Notes: generated by a model from the letters alone, not told the origin. A stretch of DNA of 64,000 bases from Neurospora tetrasperma FGSC 2508 (GCF_000213175.1 NW_009799102.1:3495249-3559248), one strand, 5' to 3'. Counted from the stretch's first letter, positions 1-12,529 are shown. Program-made: numbers and translations.

Positions 1-407
1 GCCATCCCATCCCGGCTGTCATGAGACGAATTTGCAACTGCCCGCCGCCCCTGAGCCCCCTGTTGAGCCCATTCTATGGTAGTACTGTAAGTATAGTGCT
101 CAGAGGGCACCTCAGCCGCTAGTGTAGTAGGTCGGCGTCACGGCGGGGCGGGGCAGCCGAATGAGAGACAGCATCATGCCGAATGTGAACATGAACATGG
201 ACCATGCAAAATGCATTTAGTGTCCGTAGATGGGAGTTTGAATTAGGTACCTATCAAAGGGCGCTTGCCTACTGAGATAAAGAAAGAAGACTAGGTAGTG
301 ATAATTCCAACGTCCGAAAATCCCATCGTTAGCTCCATCATTGAAAGATCCAAGACGGGAATGACGCAGCAATACACAAAAACTTAGTCTTTGCTACTTT
401 ATTTGTT
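1..407. other. Intergenic, no gene seen
   Basis: No frame with coding character was found on either strand. It lies downstream of the small minus-strand gene that ends at 408. Confidence 0.5.
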
Positions 408-916
408 TTACAGGCCATTGGACATGATCACCAAATAGTTCCACCAGAGAAGGCCATGTTTGCGGCGCGTGATGTCCGCCTCGTCTGCATTGGTACCAAT
501 TGGGACTGGACGCTCGGTTGGCGGATAGATATCTTGTTTGGGCTTGGTGAGGAGCCAGGCATCCCGGACGAGTTTAAAATGATCAGCACCAGGCTTCATT
601 TCCATGTCCCGGTGGTGTCCCGGCGGAAATGTGAATGTGACGTGTGCGGCTGGTCTGCATATGCCGCCGCATCTTGTTGAGTTGAAGTGCCCGACTAGCC
701 CGACCAGCAGATGTTTACCTGTAGTAGGTTGGTATCCGTCAAAATCAACAACGGTTGTCGTGTTTTGAGACTATAACAACGGCTATAGGTTGCGAGTCAT
801 GAGCCCGAGATCCTCATTCTCATATCCACACAGGAGGCGAGAACAAGGTAATGTTTATCGGCTGGGGATATTGCGTCGATGTTGACCTTGTACCGTAGAA
901 TACTGAACCCTGCCAT
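408..916 (-). CDS. Hypothetical small protein, two exons (about 149 aa)
   Basis: The proposed model is complement(join(408..770, 830..916)). The last exon is open for 121 codons back to an acceptor (TTATAG) at 771, well beyond its first ATG at 605. It reads like protein, for example VVDFDGYQPTTGKHLLVGLV followed by a Pro/Thr-containing middle and a tail ending WWNYLVIMSNGL. The first exon starts at the ATG at 914-916 (MAGFSILRYKV...) and can leave phase 0 at a weak GTGGAT donor (intron 771-829, 59 bp). I recognise no family. No signal peptide is evident, and the C-terminus is hydrophobic and rich in Trp/Leu. The start and the donor are the weakest points; the gene could have another upstream exon. 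The opposite-strand frame at 456-680 is read as a shadow. Confidence 0.4.
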
Positions 917-3376
917 GTCACTTGAAGATGTCTATAGTGTACTAGACTACATAGTTGAGGTGATGGGAGCGACAAGACTATGGAGAATGCCATGGCTAGT
1001 CAATGTCCAAAATATTGTTGACGATTGGGATGTTTTAGTGTAGCTTATCGACAACTAAAACTCATCGATCGACACGTGGGATCGGGCACCCATAAAGGGT
1101 CCGGACCCCCCGTCGTGGGCCAAAGCGGGGAACGTGGAACTTTCCGTAGCATTGGACGCGTGCTGCCGTGTGACACAGGGTGGACCCGTGACTGTTTCTG
1201 TGGCTTTGTGTTCAGAAGGATGGGGAAAATAAAAACATAGCCCCAGGACCTTGGTGAAGACGGATTGAAGAGATATGGCGCAATTGCTTGGGAGTCTTCG
1301 TCTTGGATCACGAGCATGGTGAAGAGTTGGGAAAACTTGGCGCGGGATGATGTTCCCTTGACTGACCTACCTAGGTTCCGTCCCGGGCCTTATCTTATCA
1401 AGAGTCACACTGTGGGCAGGCACCCGGAGCATTCAGTCCAAAAGAGTGACACCTAGCGCCAACTTTGTCTGGGTATGCGGGCCTTTTTTGGGCATTGAAC
1501 TTTTTCGAAATACTCTACCTACTACCGTAGAGCATCCCGTCTCGCAGTCGCTCCAGTCGTCTCCATGAGCGACTCGGGCCTGTCCAAATGCTGTACCTCT
1601 TGGCAGCATGCTGCTGTCTTGCCGAAGCTCCTTTCGATTCGAATCTTTGGAGCATGTTCAAATTTCTCTCCTGTCAACCATGGAGGCGATCGCGATCACC
1701 TCAGCATTGGACGACATGATGGTCTGCAATGACTCCCCACTGGCTCCCTCGACATGCAGGTGGTCGTCTAATCCTTCAGCGACGTTGGATTCCTACTGGT
1801 CCATCTCGACGTTGTGCCTGTGACATGGTCACCAAGGCGCATGCCTGCAACAACAAGATACAAAGGAGCCGCCCGAGCATGCCATTGGACGGCGCGGCGC
1901 GGGGTTCTGCACCTGGCCAACCACTGGAAGTGAGTGCCATTCCAACATGAGCTTTTGCATTTCATCATGGCTTAAGTTCCTTGCCCACCCGCTGCTCGCC
2001 CGCCGTCAATCATAGGTAATTAGTACCGTCATGTATCGATCGCATTGTTAACACTGACACGGGCTGGAATATGATGCCTTTTGTTTCACATTGCAAGTGA
2101 TTGGACCCTCTCCCCCAATTGCTTGCCCGCACTTGCACTCTGCACCATCAATCAGCCCACCAGCATGAGAAAAAAGACATTCCGTCTCGAGGAATTGATT
2201 CCAATTGCACACACTGCACAACATGCAAGTCATGAGCGAAACAAATCAAATCAACAACAATATCACGTGGGGACCAAGGCAATTCACGCCTTGCCGATCT
2301 AGTCCCTGCTCGCTACCACGCTCCCTGGGATACCCTGGCGACGCCCCATTCCGCTGAGCGCCAATGCTCAATAAAGCAACCTTTCCCCAATGTCTGCCCC
2401 TTCGTGACGAGGACCCTTCCAGACTGTTGGGTGCGGAACAGGGCAGTGTGGGCGAAGTGGGCTCCGGGGAAAGCTTCCACTTTCAGCATCTTTTTTTTTT
2501 TTTTTTTTTGGAGTAAACTTGATCATCTCCAACATCATCGCCATCATCATCACCATCGTCATCATCCATTTCCATGAGAGAGCCCAAGGGCGGGAATGTG
2601 TTGTTGACACCAAACCATCCTCCATCCTGACACCCCACAATCACCTCACCACACACTCAGCCAGCACCTCAGTTCGGGTGTGAGCAACACGGATACACGA
2701 CAGGACGAGGTGGTGACTTTTAACGCTCTCGTCCCACCCCTCGGAAGACACCGGTCTCGAAGCAGTTAGCCTCATTAATAGCACACCACATTTCTCCATT
2801 CATAGTGCCGTCTCGAGCTCAGCAAAGCGACGTCTTATTCCTCCTTCCCCTCATCTCTCCAATCTTGAGCCTGGTATTTACACCATTCCCCTTTCTTTGT
2901 CTCGACGTCTCGGAGTGAACATCCACGCCATTGCCCTGATCTTATCTGCCCTGTCTCAGCGCGAGCTGCCCTCCCACACCAAGGCTGTTATATAACAAGC
3001 AGGGATCTGCGATAAGCCTGTCACTCCGCGGCCTCGACCATCCCTCCTCCCTGCTCTGCCAGCCCAGCCCCGTCTCTCTTCATCTCCCCCAACACCACCT
3101 TACAACACTACCCCTACCCGCTCCCCTCACTTTCTTGCTTCTTCCTCATCTCCAATTCGCCTGGCCATTCCATTGACAACCTCCTCCTGTGCTACACGAA
3201 ACTCGACCACTTCACCTTTTGGCGCCTCCCTTCCTTCTCTTTGCTGTCGACATGTTCCTATGATTCCCTCTTCACCATCCGACCACCTCGATCCGTTGCA
3301 ATTGCAATCGAATGACCCTACCTACCTCCACTAGCTCCAGTCTCGCATATATCATATCCACCATAACGCAGGAACA
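917..3376. other. Intergenic / 5' region of PPS1
   Basis: No convincing gene. It holds a T19 run at 2491-2509 and a long C/T-rich stretch (about 2810-3260) typical of a fungal 5' leader. A TATA-like GTTATATAAC at 2987-2996, about 380 bp before the PPS1 start, is the best core-promoter candidate. Confidence 0.5.
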
Positions 3377-5613
3377 ATGGCGACGATTGCCCTTCCACCA
3401 CCATTCGCCAACTATCGGTCCACCTCCACCATTGGCTCCATTACCACCACCATCACCATAGAGCAGCCGACCAGTCACCCGACGCCCGTCCCCAACAAAC
3501 ACATTCCCGTTTGCCCTCCAGGTCCAGCTCCGCAGGACGACGCTGATACGCCGCCGCCTTCGCCCTGGCCTTTGACGAATGGCGCCGATGAGCACTCGTC
3601 CCCCCGCTCGTTTCTCTACCCGCCTCATCGCTTCCACCATGTCGACTCCGGCCATCTCTCGCTCTACAAGATCGACGCCGCCGACGTAGCTGCTGCCTTG
3701 GACCATCTTTCGAGGCAACCCTTGCCAGACCCCGCGCACGTCTTCCCATGGTATCATGGCCTCCACCCCCGGAACCAAGTGCAGCAGCACTTCTTTCTCA
3801 GCGCCCGCACGCGTGCGCTGAGAAAGACCCCTTCTTGCCTTCGTGGAATCACCCTTGTCAAGGCCGATGGCGATCTCAACTTCTCTCGCCTCAAGGGTGC
3901 AATTGCACCTTACGAGTTCCTTCACTCAAGCAGCGCCGAGTTCATCGATGTTGACCCCGTTGACGGCTTTTCCGTCCGCAACTTCCAAATTCAAGCCGCC
4001 AAGGCCGCCATGACGAGCGATATCATAGTCTACGGCGATAACGAAGCGGCCGTTTGCAAGTTGGGTTGGGACATAGCTTCGGCCCAGCAAAAGTGGCGCT
4101 ACAAGCATGAACTACAGTGTCATTGGGTTCCCGAGTACAACACCTTTATCTGCCTCAGTCCATTCGACGAGTTTGAACAGAACCATCGTGAGATTGTGGC
4201 AGTCGATTCGACAGGTAATCTGACGGGAAATGTACTGGACTTTGTCAATCAAGAGAGACTTGAAATGTATCTCATGACCCAGGCTTCGGAAATTGCACCC
4301 AACGTGTGGATGGGTCCTACGCCCGATCCAATCATCGAAGAGGACAATGGCTATCATATTCAGCTCGAGTGCAGCGACATGGGAAGGGCCAACACCTGCG
4401 CAGCTTTTCTGCAAGCTCTTGCTGAGGACGGGCTGGGCGACGTACCAGAACCCGTCCACTTTGACTTTCCTTCTTCAGGAAGCTTCCTAGTTCCCAACTA
4501 TTCCCATGCGGATGCAGACGCTCTTCTGGACACTTGCAAATGGCTTTGGCATCTTTCACATGGGACTAGGCCAGAGAAATCTTCTGATGCTGGTAAAGAC
4601 AGATCTTGGCCACCATTAAGCCCCCGAAAGATTCTCATTCACTGCGCAGATGGTTATACAGAATCCACAGTCTTGGCCATTGCATACTACAGCTATAGCA
4701 CAGGCCTACCTATCCCCGAAGCCTGGTTGAAGCTGCACACAATTATGAAACGCAACTTCTTCGCATACCCCTCCGACGTGAACTTCCTAGCGACAATCGC
4801 TCCACGACTCCTACAAGAATCACCCATTGGAACCGACCGAAGCCTCGCACAAGTTACGGAGCTCGTCAGAAACGAACCGAAGTGGTGGACAGGTTTCGAC
4901 GGGTCACTACCCAGCAGGATCCTTGATTACATGTACCTCGGCAACCTTACCCACGCAAACAATCCAGATCTGCTTAGGGCCATGGGCATCGGCCAAATTC
5001 TGAGTGTGGGTGAGATGGCCATGTGGCGAGACGGGGAGTTGCAGGAATGGGGGGAGGAGAACACGTGTATTGTGCGAGGAGTGCAGGATAACGGGATTGA
5101 TCCGTTGACAGATGAGTTTGAGCGTTGCTTGGAGTTCATTGGTGCGTTGATTTTGGATTCAACTTTCTTCATGTTCTCCCACCCCATGATTTCCCACATT
5201 CCTTCCCCCGCATCACAGAATTACTGACAAAACTTTTCGTAGACCGTGGCCGCCGCCTCGGAACTGCAACCCTAGTCCACTGTCGTGTTGGTGTGTCCCG
5301 CTCCGCCACCATCTGCATCGCCGAGGTGATGCGTTCCATGGGAATGTCCTTCCCGCGCGCATACTGCTTTGTCCGCGCTCGGCGGCTCAATGTCATCATC
5401 CAGCCTCACCTCAGGTTTGCCTACGAGCTGCTCAAGTGGGAGGAGTTCCTTCGCTCAAACCAAGAGACCAAGGATCACGGCAACTACACCCTGACGGCCG
5501 ATGGCCAGGAGGATAACGAGTCGTCTTCCGAAGGCCAAGGCATCATGCGGGAGCTCGAGTGGGGGGAAATTGCGAGGGAGGTTGCCTTGATGAATAAGCC
5601 ATACTCGAGATAG
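3377..5613 (+). CDS. pps1: Dual-specificity protein phosphatase PPS1
   Basis: Two exons, 3377-5141 and 5243-5613, give 711 aa. The 101-bp intron has donor GTGCGT and a TACTGAC branch site 13 nt before the TAG acceptor. The C-terminal phosphatase domain carries the active-site loop HCRVGVSRSAT (HCx5R) with Cys602 and Arg608, followed by the dual-specificity signature region (ARRLNVIIQPHLRF) and the conserved end EWGEIAREVALMN. A second, upstream phosphatase-like domain has IHCADGYTES around Cys423, where the catalytic Arg is replaced by Glu, so it is probably inactive. That tandem active/inactive layout is a mark of the Pps1 family. In yeast, Pps1 acts on Tyr and Ser/Thr phosphates and affects S-phase progression; a similar role here is inferred. 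The first 70 residues are Pro/Thr-rich and probably disordered. The start has a good context (ACAATGG). Confidence 0.93.
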
Positions 5614-7086
5614 AGCGTGGTATGACGCTCGATTTAGCCGTGGCCGTACGGGAGATGTTGAAGGACGCTTTTCATCCAGGGCAGTTCACTGTTGCGAGGT
5701 GTGTTCTCAGCAGTCGCTTTACCAAGCCTCGGTTACACTACCGACAGTATTGCGATCCAGCAGATGCATATGGCAGGTTGCCTGGGTTCTTCAGCGGAGG
5801 AACGAAAATGTCTCCGAACGTGAGACAACGTGCAGACATGTTCGCCGGCATTGATGCTTCAATCTTCAAGGACAGGCAACCTGCAAAAGGTGTGGCTGGC
5901 TCAGGACACGTGCCTTTTGTTCAATAAGCGGGATGGAAAGCCCGGAAGGTACCTGGCCCATTTGAAGGTTGTGCTTGACTGACCCGTCCTCGACTAGTAT
6001 CAGTTCGCTTTCATTCTTCCTTGTCGCAGATTTAGGATTTTGCTGTCCATTTCATCAGCCACATTTATTCGTCGCTGCTAGCTTTCTTCTTCTTCTTCTT
6101 TCTCTTCTTCTTTTTTTCTTTTTCTTTTACCTTGTCCCTGTATTATGTTTTCTATTCTTCTTCACCTTCACCTTCTTGGACTTCATTTTTGATCACATGG
6201 TTCCCGCGGCTGGAAGGAAAACATTGGCCCGAGTGATCAGGATACACATTTTGGCTTGAAGGGCATGGATTGGATACTTCAAAGGATGTGTGCATACCCC
6301 GTCGAAAAGATGCGATGAAACGAAAGGAGAAGAATGGGATTGGAATGAGTGTCGAATGGGGGAGGCTTGCAAGATGGCGTCGGGCCTAAACACCCGTCGA
6401 TCTTGTCTGATCACCAAAAGCCTTGCCAGAACCGGAGAAGTCTCTGTCTAGCTTTTGGCCCTTCCCCTGTGACTCAACAGAAGAGATGTTTTTGATACCC
6501 TACACACAATATTACTTGCTTTTACTCGTGCTTGTCTATCTTGTTTATTTCTGCTCACTGCTGCGGTGGGTTGTGAATTCGCTTCATGTTTGTCATTGCT
6601 GCGCGGGACTTATCAAGTCTCTCAAGCGTTGAGTTATGTTGAGCGTTGAGACATCTCTAAGCGTCAAGATGGGCCGGCGTAGCGTAGTGCCAAGCCCCCG
6701 GGCCGCTGCAAGACCCTGAGGCCTGGATAAGTGTAAAAGCTTCCATTTCGGGAGGGTACCATGACGAGTAAAGGAAGGTAGCGGAGAAGAAGACGGAGGA
6801 TCCCGAGAGAGAAAGTGTGAGACGAAAGCGGGTTTTACCAAAATGAACATTTTGGTGTTTTTCTCCGAGACTCAAACGCTTTCTCGCTTTTTTTGAACCA
6901 TCGTGACCACGACGCACATATTCCATCCAAGAGGTGCTCCAGTTGGCTCAGGACAAGCGTAACTACCTGTTACATGTTGTTTTCTTTTTCTTGGACGGCC
7001 TAACTTCGCTTAAATAGTGTACTCATCAGGTTCGTCAAAATATTCCTGAGGTAATCTCCTCTCCTTCAATACTAATTTCCATCAAC
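5614..7086. other. Intergenic, PPS1 3' side
   Basis: An open frame at 5622-5927 begins nine bases after the PPS1 stop, but has no recognisable domain and is probably 3' UTR. T/C-rich runs lie at 6080-6170. No other gene seen. Confidence 0.5.
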
Positions 7087-7529
7087 TCATACTTTCTCCT
7101 TGCGTCCTTCCGTCTCTTTCGGTTTCCCCACAACCATGATTATCGTCATTCTCTTTGCAACCAAGAGCGGTGTCATTCCGTCGTCACCCTGACCAACTTT
7201 ATGGCGCCCCCTATCTAACAACATCACCACAATATTGATATCCCCTCCCAAGATTTCACTAGATATAGTACAAAGCTCTTCTTCCTCTTGGTGCCACATG
7301 GTTTCCACGGCGGATGATTTACCGTGTTCTGGGAACCCTCCAGCTTATCATCAAGTAAATACATCACACTTCCTTTAGTTCCCCAGACAAAGCGCAGCAT
7401 GGATGCCGGTGCAAGATACCCGACTCTGTCAATCGATCGTTCTTGCTCATGGACGTGGCTGGGAATAACTACCTGTGAAAACCCCGCTGGAAACACATTC
7501 ATTAATCTGTCTGATGATGCTAAGTGCAT
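7087..7529 (-). pseudogene. Ankyrin-repeat-like gene relic
   Basis: One minus frame (7087-7308) contains a stretch resembling the second half of an ankyrin repeat plus the start of the next: GGDINIVVMLLDRG, then GDDGMTPLLVAKR. An adjacent frame (7224-7529) upstream on the same strand also looks coding (FPAGFSQVVIPSHVHEQERS), but runs in a different phase, and I see no good splice pair joining them. In filamentous fungi such repeats are common in NLR-like and other accessory proteins, where copies are often dead. I read this as the decayed tail of such a gene; a live multi-exon gene is possible but less likely. Confidence 0.3.
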
Positions 7530-7868
7530 AATTACTCTTCAACCATCACTAAATGATAATTTTTATTATTTTTTCTATGGGTTCTATTCTTTCTCGACTC
7601 CCCAGCGGCCAGCAAGCGTCTGTCTGTAGTGTGACGGGACCAGAGACGGACGGACGTCCTTCTGCCGTATTGCCGTGTTTGGTATTCAGAGGTAGAAAGC
7701 TGACTTATTTGAAGGGGATCGAGTAGATCTTTCCTTCCTTCTTCTTCTTCGAGACCTCGGAATCATAACATGTACAGCACCGTGGAGCCACTGGGTGAAG
7801 ATTATACTTCAATGCGGTTAGTCAGGACGTCGTCGTTGGAAAAAAAGAAAAAATAAAGGAAAAATAAA

Positions 7869-7920
<52 letters not shown>

Positions 7921-9247
7921 AAAAACAGCTGCCATCGGACCCTGTTTTGGTTTAAATTCAAGATACTCGAGACGTGTCGTCACAAGCAATTCGGGAAGAA
8001 GCACTGTATTGAGGGTGAGTAGGTAGGTAGGTTAGATAGGTAGACCTAGGACTAGCTGGTTGGCGCTTGCTGAGGCAGGTCCAGTCGAAAATCATGGTAA
8101 ATCAGGTGAAGTTAGAGGAAGGCAGGGTTTGATGCGATTTTTGCGTGTTGAATGAATGAATGAACCTTCCTTCGGCATCTCCCTCGTTTTTTTGTTGTTT
8201 TTGGTTCTTTGGTCCAGGCTAAGGTAAGGTAATGCTGTTGCTTCCCCCTCAAACCTCAAAGGACGTAGAATTTTCGATTTCGTGATGAATTTCTCTCGAG
8301 CTTTTTTTTGGTGAAATAGAAACCAGTCAGTGTAGCTAGTGTAGGTTGGAAGTCAGACCGAACCGTAGGAATGATGGGGTCCTCTTTCTTAACCTCGTTC
8401 GAAATGCATAACGAGGACGAAGAAGAACAAGACGTTGTTTCCAACTAATGTTTAGACTTGCAGGTAAGCACTATCGTAAACTCGTAAACTGGCTGTGTGA
8501 TCAATACAGAACCTTGGTAAATTCACTTATCCCACGCAGGCAGCTAATAATTCGGGCCTAGTTGTTAGTCATGACATTACAATCAGAGTATGGTGCTAAC
8601 AGGTGGAGAGTTCGATGGAGCGAAGTTCCTCCATGACTGATTGGAAGAAGATGTCTAACAAAATACCCAAGAAAAGACCACCCTACAATAGGTATTCGAC
8701 CAAAACCCAAGCCACTAATGCACCTTCCAACATCCTCAAATGCTGGACCTACAGAACTGAACTAACTAAGGCACATCATCGTGGTGCAGATGGTACAGTG
8801 TGCTTGTCGACACTGGGGCGTACTGTAGTATGTAACGGGACGGCCCGCCCGCCATTTTTCAACTTACATAGTTTCTCGGCTTGTGCCAGGATACCTATGT
8901 ACACTACCTCAAGGACACTAGCGCTTAGTTGGCCCCATCATGTCAGTGAAAACATGTGACTTTCCTTTAGAGAATCGCAAGTGATGGATTTACCCGACTG
9001 GTTTACCAGAGGCTTGATAAATTGGGGGGGGGGGGTTGGTTTCAAAAAGAGCGAGTGACGCGCGGGCGAGTCTCGTCTCTTTCTTGTGGAGCCAAGAGGT
9101 CTTGCAAAGGTTATGCTCAGGAACTTTCATCATCATATTCGTGTCTAAACTTGGCCTATAACTTCATCCACGAAAGCCGTCGTCTATATGTATCCATCCA
9201 ACCATCACTTCTCGAGGGACACACAACCTCTACGTTCCATAATCCGT
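7530..9247. other. Intergenic with microsatellite
   Basis: Contains the (GAAA)n tract at 7870-7922 and a G10 run near 9025-9034. Frames here (for example 8603-8959) have no domain and poor codon character. No gene supported. Confidence 0.45.
7870..7922. repeat. (GAAA)n microsatellite
   Basis: About 12 uninterrupted GAAA units seen directly in the sequence. Confidence 0.95.
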
Positions 9248-10769
9248 CTAAATCTTGAAGTTCACCATAGGCGGCACGTTCAACACCTCCGCGCCCCTGT
9301 CCCGCAAAACGTTCTTGACCTTCTCCTCCGCTTCCGCCCAGTTGGAAGGCGGCTGGCCCTTGAGCAGGTCACCGATGCTATTTTGCCAGACAGACAAATC
9401 GTTAGCCAACCATAAAACCATCTGCAGAAACTGGAAGAAAAACAAACATACCCGGACAACAGAATCTTGGTCTTCTCCTCAATCTCCGTCGGCGCCACAG
9501 TGGACCTCATGCCCGCCACTACCTGCCGCGTATAATTGGTCAAGGCCTTCCGGAAAGTCACCTTCAGCGCCTCGTTGCCAGCGGCACCCGTCATGTTGGC
9601 AATCGGATCACCAGGAATGGCAGCCATGCCCATGTTCAGCAAGGTCTCGCCAATGTAGCGACCGAGCGTGGCGTCCTCGAACTCGGCCAGCAGCATCGGG
9701 TCCTCGATCAGGTGTTCCTTGATCTCCGTCTCGACCCAGATGCCAATGGGCGTGGCGATGCCGGCGCCGATGACGGCCCCGACCGACTCGCCGAGCATAA
9801 AACCAACGACGACGCCAACACAGACGATGGAGCTGTTGGCGCACTTGGCGAGCGCCCGAGCGGCGTGTTCGTGGTTGCCGGCGGCTTCGTGCACGCCGGC
9901 GATGACGAAGCCGATGAGGGGCACGCCTTCAAAGGTCTTGGCGAACCAGCCGTCGCGGTCCCAGAAGCCGTCGCTGTTTGTTTATGTTAGTTCGCAAGAT
10001 ATAAAGAGAGAGAATGCTCAGGGGAAAAGAAAAATTCAACTTACTGCCTGACAAAACGAAACTTGCCATCGTCGTTCATGATGCAGATAGCCAGGTTCAT
10101 TTCTGCATGCTGCCAATTCTTGTCCCAGTTCGTCAGCTCGCCCTTAAGAGTAAGAGCGCCGGGCGACGGATCGAGCGTGAGGTTTCTAGACGAGTACCAA
10201 AAGTGGTTGTCTTCGGATTGGAAGGAGCCATTCTTGTTGGCGTAGTGATCGTTGAGATCGATCTCGGCCACGTTGTACTTGCCGTTGTAGCCAAGGACGA
10301 GACCGCGCAGAACGCTGCCGTCAAGGTAGAAGAAGGAGCCAGTCTTCAGAATGGACTCGTGCCTGTGCAGTAGATAGGTGAGCAAGAATATTGGTAAACA
10401 ACAAGCTCAAGTGTAAGAGGTGCCTTTGCATGTGTGTAAGGGTAAAGAGGGAGCGACTGACATGTGCTGCTTGAACTTGAGATCTCCATCATTGTTGTAG
10501 ATGATCAGGTTGAGATCAATCGTTTGCTCGTCACGCCAATGTCCCGAAGTCATTAGCATCTGCGCATGGAGGACTGAGCCTTCCAGGCGGACATTTGTAG
10601 CACTATCAAAGAATTCTTCTGTTTTGGTGCTAAAGCATCCATCGTTGTTGCCAATGTAACGGTTGAGATTGATATCCGAGGGTATCCAGTTACCATTGTG
10701 GTCCTTGCAATCGGCAGAAAGTACTGGTCCAGTGAGTTTGACGTTTCGACAGCTGTTGTAGAAAGCCAT
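9248..10769 (-). CDS. Two-domain CVNH (cyanovirin-N homology) lectin-like protein
   Basis: Four exons: complement(join(9248..9377, 9452..9973, 10045..10362, 10462..10769)), 425 aa. All three introns (74, 71 and 99 bp) keep phase, with donors GTATGT, GTAAGT and GTCAGT. Residues 1-102 (starting MAFYNSCRNVKLTGPVLSA) and about 105-208 are two successive CVNH domains, recognised by the paired motifs INLNRYIGNNDG / LNLIIYNNDGDLKF in the first and IDLNDHYANKNGSF / NLAICIMNDDGKF in the second. CVNH domains bind mannose-type glycans in characterised members. The remaining 217 residues are unrelated to CVNH and contain a Gly-rich hydrophobic segment at about 258-289 (GFMLGESVGAVIGAGIATPI) like a glycine zipper, which could insert in a membrane. 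There is no N-terminal signal peptide, so it is probably cytosolic unless exported another way. A textbook TATA box precedes it. Confidence 0.88.
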
Positions 10770-10897
10770 GTTGGTGACAAAGTTAGCGATATGTTAGGTT
10801 GGGGAGAAGAATAATTGGAAGGATGAGATGACGTGCTGCAAGAAGAGACCAGATGAGGTGCAGAAGACCAGGCAACAGAGATTGACTGGCGGCAAGG

Positions 10898-10907
10898 TTT
10901 ATATATC
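10898..10907 (-). promoter_or_regulatory. TATA box of the CVNH gene
   Basis: The minus strand reads TATATAAACC about 130 bp upstream of the ATG at 10769. TATA-type promoters in fungi are often those of inducible genes; that regulation is inferred. Confidence 0.55.
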
Positions 10908-12421
10908 TTGGTTTTACAGAGTCGACATGCTTCTTCCTAGTAGCACCCATCACGAAACTCTGGCTGAGAGCCGCGGACCAGGCATCTCCGAAAGGTGAAA
11001 TCGCTCGAGGGCCGTCAAGAAACCAGCTCTGAATCCACCAGTCGATCACTGCTAGATGTGTAGCCAGCTCAGGTGCTACGGAAAGTCTTGAAGTGATAGG
11101 TCGAGTACAGCATGAAGCTATCGTGTCGATCATCGGTATTCGAGTCTCTTGCGTCCTCATCAACAAGATACTGCCAGCATAGTTTGGCTCGATGTTGATG
11201 AGCTGAAAAGGGAAACCAAGACGTCAAAGTAGTAACTCATTGCTTTTCAAACAGCAAGAGGCCATGTTATCGTTGGCTTCGTGCGTGCTGAGTCGAGGAA
11301 CGTCCGGGGAGTTTATGCTGGATCCAGCACGGGGCCTTGATGTGTTGGTTCGATAAATGCCAATAAGTTCTACCAGAGCTTCAGTTGCATGCTTTAGCGT
11401 TGATCAAGAGCTCGGCTGTCATTCATCCGTGGTGGCGACCAGGCCGCCAACCGCCCCAAAGGACCCTTATGGCCAGCTTGCAGATGACCCTGATCGCCAA
11501 GGAAGACAGATCACTTTGATCGACTGTCAAAGGCTGTATAGCTCGATACTAGTTCGTCTGTTAACGTGGATCTCCCGGCTTTTGTTTGGGAAGAGATGTG
11601 CGATGGGGAAAACATTACCGATAAGTCACCTCGCTTGCAACGAGCCGCCCGCCCAGTCCAGAACCACCACGTTCACCACCACCACAAAATCTTGGTTGTA
11701 TCACGGCCGTCATCGTCTTTGTTATTTCTGTCGTTGATATTGTTGTTGATGTTATACTTGTTGGTGGCTCATTTGTGCATAGTTTGTATCTCGGGCAATA
11801 CAACGAGGTGTCAACCCTCAAACCGAGTGGGCACTCACTCATCAATTTGATAAAGAGATTCTGCCCGAGCACTTCAACTACCGTCAATTCTGATTCAAAT
11901 CAGATCTGCCTTATTTCCCATACGATCTAGCAGATCTGGGAAGCACCTGCATCGGCTGCATGCAGGGCAGCCAGCGGGGCCGGTAAGCTGAGCAAACCAA
12001 TTTAGAACGACTGGCAAGTCTGACACGCAAATGACGGGCAGCCAATCGAGCGACACCGCATATACTAACTATGTTGAGCCTAGTTCCCGTGTTACATAGA
12101 TCTGCTTCAAATGAGAATAAGCGGTGGTAAGAGAGCAATCATCGCCCTTTGTCGAGATTTTGGGTTCGTAAAGATCAGTCGGTTGTAGACCCCTTGAATT
12201 GCGCCACGAAGAGCAAAATGAGACAAGAAGGCAAAGATCAAATGCCAAAGCCAACTTCAAAAACGGACTATAGTACACTGCGTTGTTGGGCAGCCAAAGA
12301 GAAAGGACGAAAACATGAAATATACATTGATCAGCCCAAACGCAGTGGATAAGACCGAGAAATAGAGCGAAAGGTGATAGAAAAGAAAAAAGAAAAAAGA
12401 AGAAGATCACATCAAGCGTAT
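10908..12421. other. Intergenic
   Basis: Frames at 10783-11166 and 11357-11850 have no recognisable domain and look random. T-rich runs on the minus strand (12381-12406) lie just past the first tRNA gene and could act as its Pol III terminator. Confidence 0.45.
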
Positions 12422-12506
12422 TGGACGAGCTGGGAATCGAACCCAGGACCTTTCGCATGCTCGGAAACATGCTAAGCGAACGCTCTACCAACTGAGCCAC
12501 ACGCCC
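12422..12506 (-). tRNA. tRNA-Ala (AGC), with intron
   Basis: On the minus strand the 85-nt gene folds as a full cloverleaf. The acceptor GGGCGTG pairs with CTCGTCC, including the G3:U70 wobble that identifies alanine tRNAs. The anticodon stem is TTCGC/GCGAA around loop TT-AGC-A-T, and the T-arm is CTGGG TTCGATT CCCAG. A 12-nt intron (TGTTTCCGAGCA) sits one base after the anticodon, the normal position. The discriminator is A73. The mature sequence is identical to the neighbour at 12530. Confidence 0.96.
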
Positions 12507-12529
12507 TAAGGAGAAACGGAGATGAGAAA

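Noticed and set aside
5622-5927. 101-aa frame just after PPS1
   Set aside because: No recognised motif; best read as PPS1 3' UTR, though a small gene cannot be fully excluded.
9255-10051. Plus-strand frames opposite the CVNH gene
   Set aside because: Antisense shadows; the minus model has four in-phase exons and recognisable domains.
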